From: Annona cherimola
Taxonomy: Eukaryota > Streptophyta > Magnoliopsida > Magnoliales > Annonaceae
NCBI GenBank assembly: GCA_030490835.1
Contig: CM059971.1
Location: 102,428,095 to 102,492,094 of the forward strand
Reading direction: 5' to 3'
Length of the DNA: 64,000 nt
The notes beneath the pieces are model-generated. The model was not told the origin of the DNA, searched no databases, and saw nothing but the letters and a program-made list of their open reading frames with translations. Positions 59,807 through 64,000 of this stretch are shown here, one piece after another (the stretch's first letter is position 1; every line of letters begins with the position of its first letter). Position numbers and translations under genes: made by a program.

Positions 59807-60471
59807 GGGTCTGTTTGGGAAGAGGTAAAAAATAAAGAAAAGTAATCCTATTAGCCCCGGCTAAGCAAATGTCCTGCCTAACCCACCTTAAAAAACCTAT
59901 TTAAAAATATTTTTTTTACTTTTTTTCCACGCATTTGTTTATCTAAATGTATTTAACATATAAAACAAGTTTTACTATTTTTGAATATGTATATTTTTTT
60001 TTAAGATTTTTAAACATATGGATATTTTAAACACATATGCACATAGATATATAAAAATATCAAAAAAATATATACACATCTAAAAATGGTAAAACTTAGT
60101 TTATATGCTAGATACACTTAGATAAACAAGTGCATGAAGAAAAAAATAAAAAATATATTTTTAATAGATTTTTTGAAGTGGGCTAAGCAGGGCATTTGCT
60201 TAACCCAGACTAATAGGATTATTCCTCAAAAATAAATGGAAAATTTTTTGAAGAGGTAAGAGCAATCTGATATGGTAGAAATAGAAATGAGAGTAAAGAG
60301 AATAAATATAAAATAGGTCTAATAGTTGTATAAAAAAAATCTTAAAAATGATTGGAATATAAAAGTAATATAAAAAAGTAGCTTAGTTTGGTAGTTAAGA
60401 TATCAAATCATATCAAATAGGTGAAAAGAAAGAGGTGAGAAATTTTTTTTAACAATTCACCAAACAGAAAC
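59807..60471. mobile_element. Tourist-like MITE carrying a foldback insertion
   Basis: GGGTCTGTTTGG follows TAA (59804-59806). The right end CCAAACAGAAAC is followed by TAA (60472-60474), giving a matching 3-bp target. About 380 bp of the body is a separate foldback element at 59843-60221; without it the MITE is about 285 bp, the usual size. Confidence 0.78.
59843..60221. mobile_element. foldback element, family F1, best-preserved copy
   Basis: The left arm TAATCCTATTAGCCCCGGCT and the inverse of the right arm, TAATCCTATTAGTCTGGGTT, then AAGCAAATG in both, pair almost to the centre. The inner AAAAATGGTAAAACTTAG matches the copies at 8806 and 44335. Non-coding. Confidence 0.78.
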
Positions 60472-60474
60472 TAA

Positions 60475-60762
60475 GGGCGTGTTTGGAAAGTGATAAAACT
60501 ACAAAAAAAATTATATAAAAATTGTCAAATTGAAAAAAATGATATGATATGATATGATAGAAATAATAATGATGAGTAAAGAAAATAGAAATTAAAATAA
60601 ATAAGTTGGTTGTATGGGTAATTGTGTAAAAATGATTTAAAAGTATGATAATTGTACAGGAAAATGTGAAAAATAATTTAAAATAAGATAATTATGAAAA
60701 GTAAAAAATTGTAGATTGAAAAGTTTTAACTTGACATTTTTTTAACATTGCCAAACACACTA
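60475..60762. mobile_element. Tourist-like MITE abutting its neighbour
   Basis: GGGCGTGTTTGG to CCAAACACACTA, 288 bp, flanked by TAA on both sides (60472-60474 and 60763-60765). The left TAA is also the right target copy of the preceding MITE. Confidence 0.82.
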
Positions 60763-61405
60763 TAAATGTAAAGAAAAGACCACATGCCAATGCAGCAGGC
60801 AATGATAGGAGAAGATGCCAGTAACAGCGCTCTGAGTTGCAAAGGTACATCTAGACTATCCAATAAACTAAAAAAAAAAAGAGGCTCTGTCAATATGGGC
60901 ACTTTGGAGTAATAGTGCACTAGATGGCACAAAGGTAGACTACCTGATAGTCCAATATAACAGAAGAAGGGATCTTTTAAATACATGAGGATGTGGAGTA
61001 AAGTGCACTAGATGGCACAAAGGTAGACTACCTGATATCCAATATGACAGAAGAAGGGATCTTTTAAAAATACATATTATTGATCGGAAAGGGTGCTTTG
61101 GATATGGCTTACCCATGATGGGACTAATCATATCAATAGATGGGACAAAACCAAGCATGAGCCCACCAGAGGATTAGGTCGCAAGCAGGAAAGTTCCTGC
61201 CCCCTTAGTGAGCAGCAAACAAGACTCCTTTGAATGCAGCTTATGAAGAAAACTATCATTTCTAGTATTTTACAGCTCACAACAAGAATTAGTAAAGCGA
61301 CCTACAAGTTGGGACCAAAATAATAATAATAATAATAGATCACAAAGGGAATAATTACATAATATTTGAAATCTTACATGTCAAGACGAAGGATATGCAC
61401 AGCTG
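60763..61405. other. 3' region of MAD1 with tandem duplication
   Basis: Downstream of the MAD1 stop codon; may include its 3' untranslated region. Holds the duplication at 60915-61076 and no further gene. Confidence 0.5.
60915..61076. repeat. two-copy tandem repeat, 88-bp period
   Basis: 60915-60986 and 61003-61076 both read from GTGCACTAGATGGCACAAAG through GAAGAAGGGATCTTTTAAA with only small differences. Confidence 0.88.
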
Positions 61406-62417
61406 TTAGCTCAGTGTTTGCTTATTGAAGGATTCAACAGTTAAATTTGCAGTGAATGCAGGAATTGAGTTCATCTTCTGTATGAATATCTCAACCTGCA
61501 GCAGATACAGGTTATTTTAGAAAACCTAGAAACGATGTGCAGCCTACACAATGATGTGCAATCAATCTACAATCATCACATTATAAACTTTAGTAAAGAA
61601 AATATGCAAAGGATGTATGCGATGCTTAAGATAACAGACAATTCCTACCTGCTGGGATATCTCTGCCTGAGAAGTATATTCATTTACCTGTAGTGTAAAA
61701 CACAAAGCATCAGGTTCTGAGTCTGGTTTACACAAACCAGCTAAAGGACCTTGAATAGTGAGGCCAGTGTGATTCAATAAAGAAGCCTCACCAAAATGTT
61801 TGTGTTCCCCGATTCATATTCAAATTCAAGCTTCTCATCATCACTTTGAGCATAAATTGATTGGAGTGTGAACCGGGTGACTGGGATCCCATTAGGGCGC
61901 TGCTGATCATCCATGACAATCTGAATAAGGCAGCCAACAGGCCTTAATTAGTAACATTAATTAGTCAGAATGGGAGCAAGAGAACAGTAAAGTATGTGTA
62001 GGTATCCACACGGGGCCAGCCTGGCACAAGCAGAATTCAGATATGAACTTCCAGAGCTAGACTAATTTAAAGTCCACAGAAGTCATTGGCACTATTGGCT
62101 CCTGCAAACAGGATATACTATCCTTCTCAAACTTGGAAAATATCATTAAAAAATGGTAATGAATACTATAAATGGTACCTTATAGCCAAATAGAGAGCAG
62201 CAAGCCCTTCTGAAAACTGATATTTTCTCTGCAAAAACTGTCTTGTACCTACTCATATATACACTAGTAAAGTTAAAAAGACAGCAGGCCTCCAAGAAAA
62301 TATTTTGAACACTACAAACCACTAATCACCTTTCTTCACGTTTCTCCAAAGTCGCAATTTGTGCTTTAAGTTGTGCTAGTTTTTCTGGTATCTGAGAATC
62401 TACTATATTTCCAGCAC
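61406..62417 (-). CDS. MAD1: spindle assembly checkpoint protein MAD1, C-terminal exons
   Basis: C-terminal part of mitotic arrest deficient 1, the kinetochore and nuclear-pore protein that recruits MAD2 in the spindle checkpoint. Readable exons are 62417-62330, 62248-62179, 61920-61792, 61687-61649 and 61495-61406, all with GT/AG borders and compatible phases. They encode a coiled-coil end (KLAQLKAQIATLEKREE), then YKTVFAEKISVFRRACCSLF and GYK, the globular region with RFTLQSIYAQSDDEKLEFE, and the conserved end SIPAFTANLTVESFNKQTLS, which parallels the human MAD1 end. One exon is only 13 codons long. Upstream exons are not visible in 62418-64000, so they lie behind a long intron or outside the window. 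Partial gene. Confidence 0.9.
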
Positions 62418-64000
62418 CTGATGAAAAAACCATAGGCAAGACTATCATACTATAAAACCCAGCTCCCAGCTTAATCCACATCCAAATATTTGCATAGACA
62501 AGATGGAGTAAATGACTCTCAAACATTTTGAAGCTCAAAGATCCATATCGAATCCAGAATCCACATGGATAAATCTTATGGTTATGCTCTTAAACCACTC
62601 GAACACCACTCTCTAAACCCCAATTGGAATACTTGCATATCAAAGCAAATTGCAAACGATTTTTGTAGGTGCACCATTTACTTCACAAGCAAGACAAGAA
62701 TATTAAAAACTATAACAACACGCTATTACTGAGCCTTGATTTCATTTTAAGGACAGTAATACTCCTTTGATGCCAATATCTTAAGCAGAAAATGGCCTTA
62801 ACCATCATTTTTTAAAATGTAAATGGAGACTATGGCTCCAGCCCAGAATTGAAACCGGAACCTCACATGCACAAGGATGTCAAGGCACTTAGCTATGCAA
62901 GTTTTTAACCATCATTAAACTAAAGCACAAGAGAAACACAACGAAATAATTAGCAACAACAATTATGAAAGAAGGTTACTAAATGAGAAACAATTTCAGG
63001 AAGCACGGACCTCTACATTACACAATTTTACTAGAAAATCCAAGGCAGTTCTGTTTATATACAATTTTACTAGAAATACAAAATCAGTTCCATTCTATAC
63101 CATTTTACTAGAAAATACCAATTCAGTTCCATTGTATGCCATTTTACTGGAAAATCCCTAGGCAGTTTGATGTAGGATGGGTAGAGAAGAAAATAGAAGA
63201 AAGAGGAAGGAACCTCTAGATATGAGAAGTAAAGAAAGAAGGTAGAAAGAACAGATGAATAAGGAAAGAAGAGCAAGAACAAGTAGAAGAAGAACTAGAG
63301 AACACTTTTATAAATCTCAAAACTGATGCCCCTTTAGAGCTTACAAGAGCTGTATTTATAGGTGAACATATCACCTAATCTTAGCAAATAAAATCTTTCT
63401 AAAAAAAGAAATATATATTTTAAGTAAACTTCTTAAGGAAGTAAACTTAAAATAGATACTTGCTTATTTTAAATAGATTCTAAAATATCCTAGGAATCTT
63501 CTAATATCTTTCAAAAATAGCAAAATAAAAGCTTTCTAAAATATCTTAGGATTATTTCCCTTTTACAAAATTCTTGCGCCTAGAATAGACAGATTTGAAA
63601 AATTTCTTTCTATTTTCATCACAGTTCCATTAATACAACTTTAGTCAGACAATTTATAGGACTTATATTTCACAATTATATCATTTTACGTCTGGCAGTA
63701 GGACCTTTCAAAGAACATATACATACTGTGAAACTTTCAGGTCTCATACTTAAATATCATTAGCAAATATCATTAGCAATTCCCATTTGGAAATTCTAAC
63801 ATCAAATTCAAGGTGTTACATCAATGTATCCAACAAACCACAAGAACTGTTCATGATGTCATGTACCAACAAAAACTTGGCCAAACTTGCTATACACAAA
63901 GGATGCACCTCAGAAATCTAAATGCTACCTGATGTGAGAAATTCTAACATCAAATTCGAGTTGTTACAAAACAAAAACATATTGAACTCATCAAAGGAAC
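62418..64000. other. probable MAD1 intron, repeat-rich
   Basis: No further MAD1 coding segment was found on the minus strand. An LTR-like stretch occupies much of it (63171-63804). Near 62850-62905 (minus strand) weak tRNA-like boxes suggest an old SINE. Confidence 0.5.
63171..63804 (-). mobile_element. possible solo LTR
   Basis: On the minus strand it would start TGTTAGAATTTCC and end CCATCCTACA, TG to CA as LTRs do, with a TATA box CCTATAAATACA at 63362-63351 in between. The short block ending TTGAATTTGATGTTAGAATT is repeated near 63940-63960. No 5-bp target duplication or primer binding site was found, so this is tentative. Confidence 0.4.

Noticed and set aside
60726..61158. Minus-strand frames of 72-86 codons with repeated SGSLPLCHLVH text
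   Set aside because: The repeated peptide only reflects the 88-bp tandem DNA duplication; no family match and no splice link to MAD1.

Overview
This window is nuclear DNA from a flowering plant. The evidence is spliced genes with GT/AG introns, plant-only protein families (NPF transporter, AP2/ERF factor, plant GDSL lipase, MMD1/MS1-type PHD protein), AT-rich intergenic DNA, and many plant-type transposon remnants. I cannot name the species.

Five genes can be read. (1) A five-exon PHD-finger gene on the minus strand (736-4224, 706 codons), closest to Arabidopsis At1g33420 of the MMD1/MS1 family. (2) An intronless AP2/ERF factor on the minus strand (21864-22442). (3) A five-exon NRT1/PTR transporter of the NPF4.3/NPF4.4 type on the minus strand (35069-38622). 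(4) A five-exon GDSL esterase/lipase on the plus strand (56986-58900). (5) The last five exons of the spindle-checkpoint gene MAD1 on the minus strand (61406-62417), whose 5' part lies beyond the right edge or behind a long intron. Each complete spliced model sums to an open frame with canonical GT/AG borders. The genes form no operon or obvious pathway. From memory of locus numbers, the PHD gene and the NPF gene match close neighbours on Arabidopsis chromosome 1 (At1g33420, At1g33440), which suggests an old conserved gene order stretched here by transposons.

The rest is mainly mobile DNA. A LINE 3' half (19092-21200) is almost one open frame, broken only by two stop codons. A more decayed LINE (about 25960-29800) is split by a 1339-bp hAT-type element with an exact 8-bp target duplication. 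A second hAT-type element (16578-17597) has 25-bp perfect terminal repeats. Tourist-like MITEs (ends near GGGTGTGTTTGG, TAA target) occur at least a dozen times, twice nested in their own kind and once as an abutting pair. There are also two foldback families, a third AT-rich family with about nine copies, CACTA-like ends, a probable SINE and an LTR-like stretch inside MAD1.

I looked for an undescribed system, such as a gene cluster, array or RNA gene, and found none that the sequence supports. The interest lies in the transposon nesting, the near-intact LINE frame, some departures from family motifs in the genes, and one unidentified decayed coding fragment near 41.8 kb.
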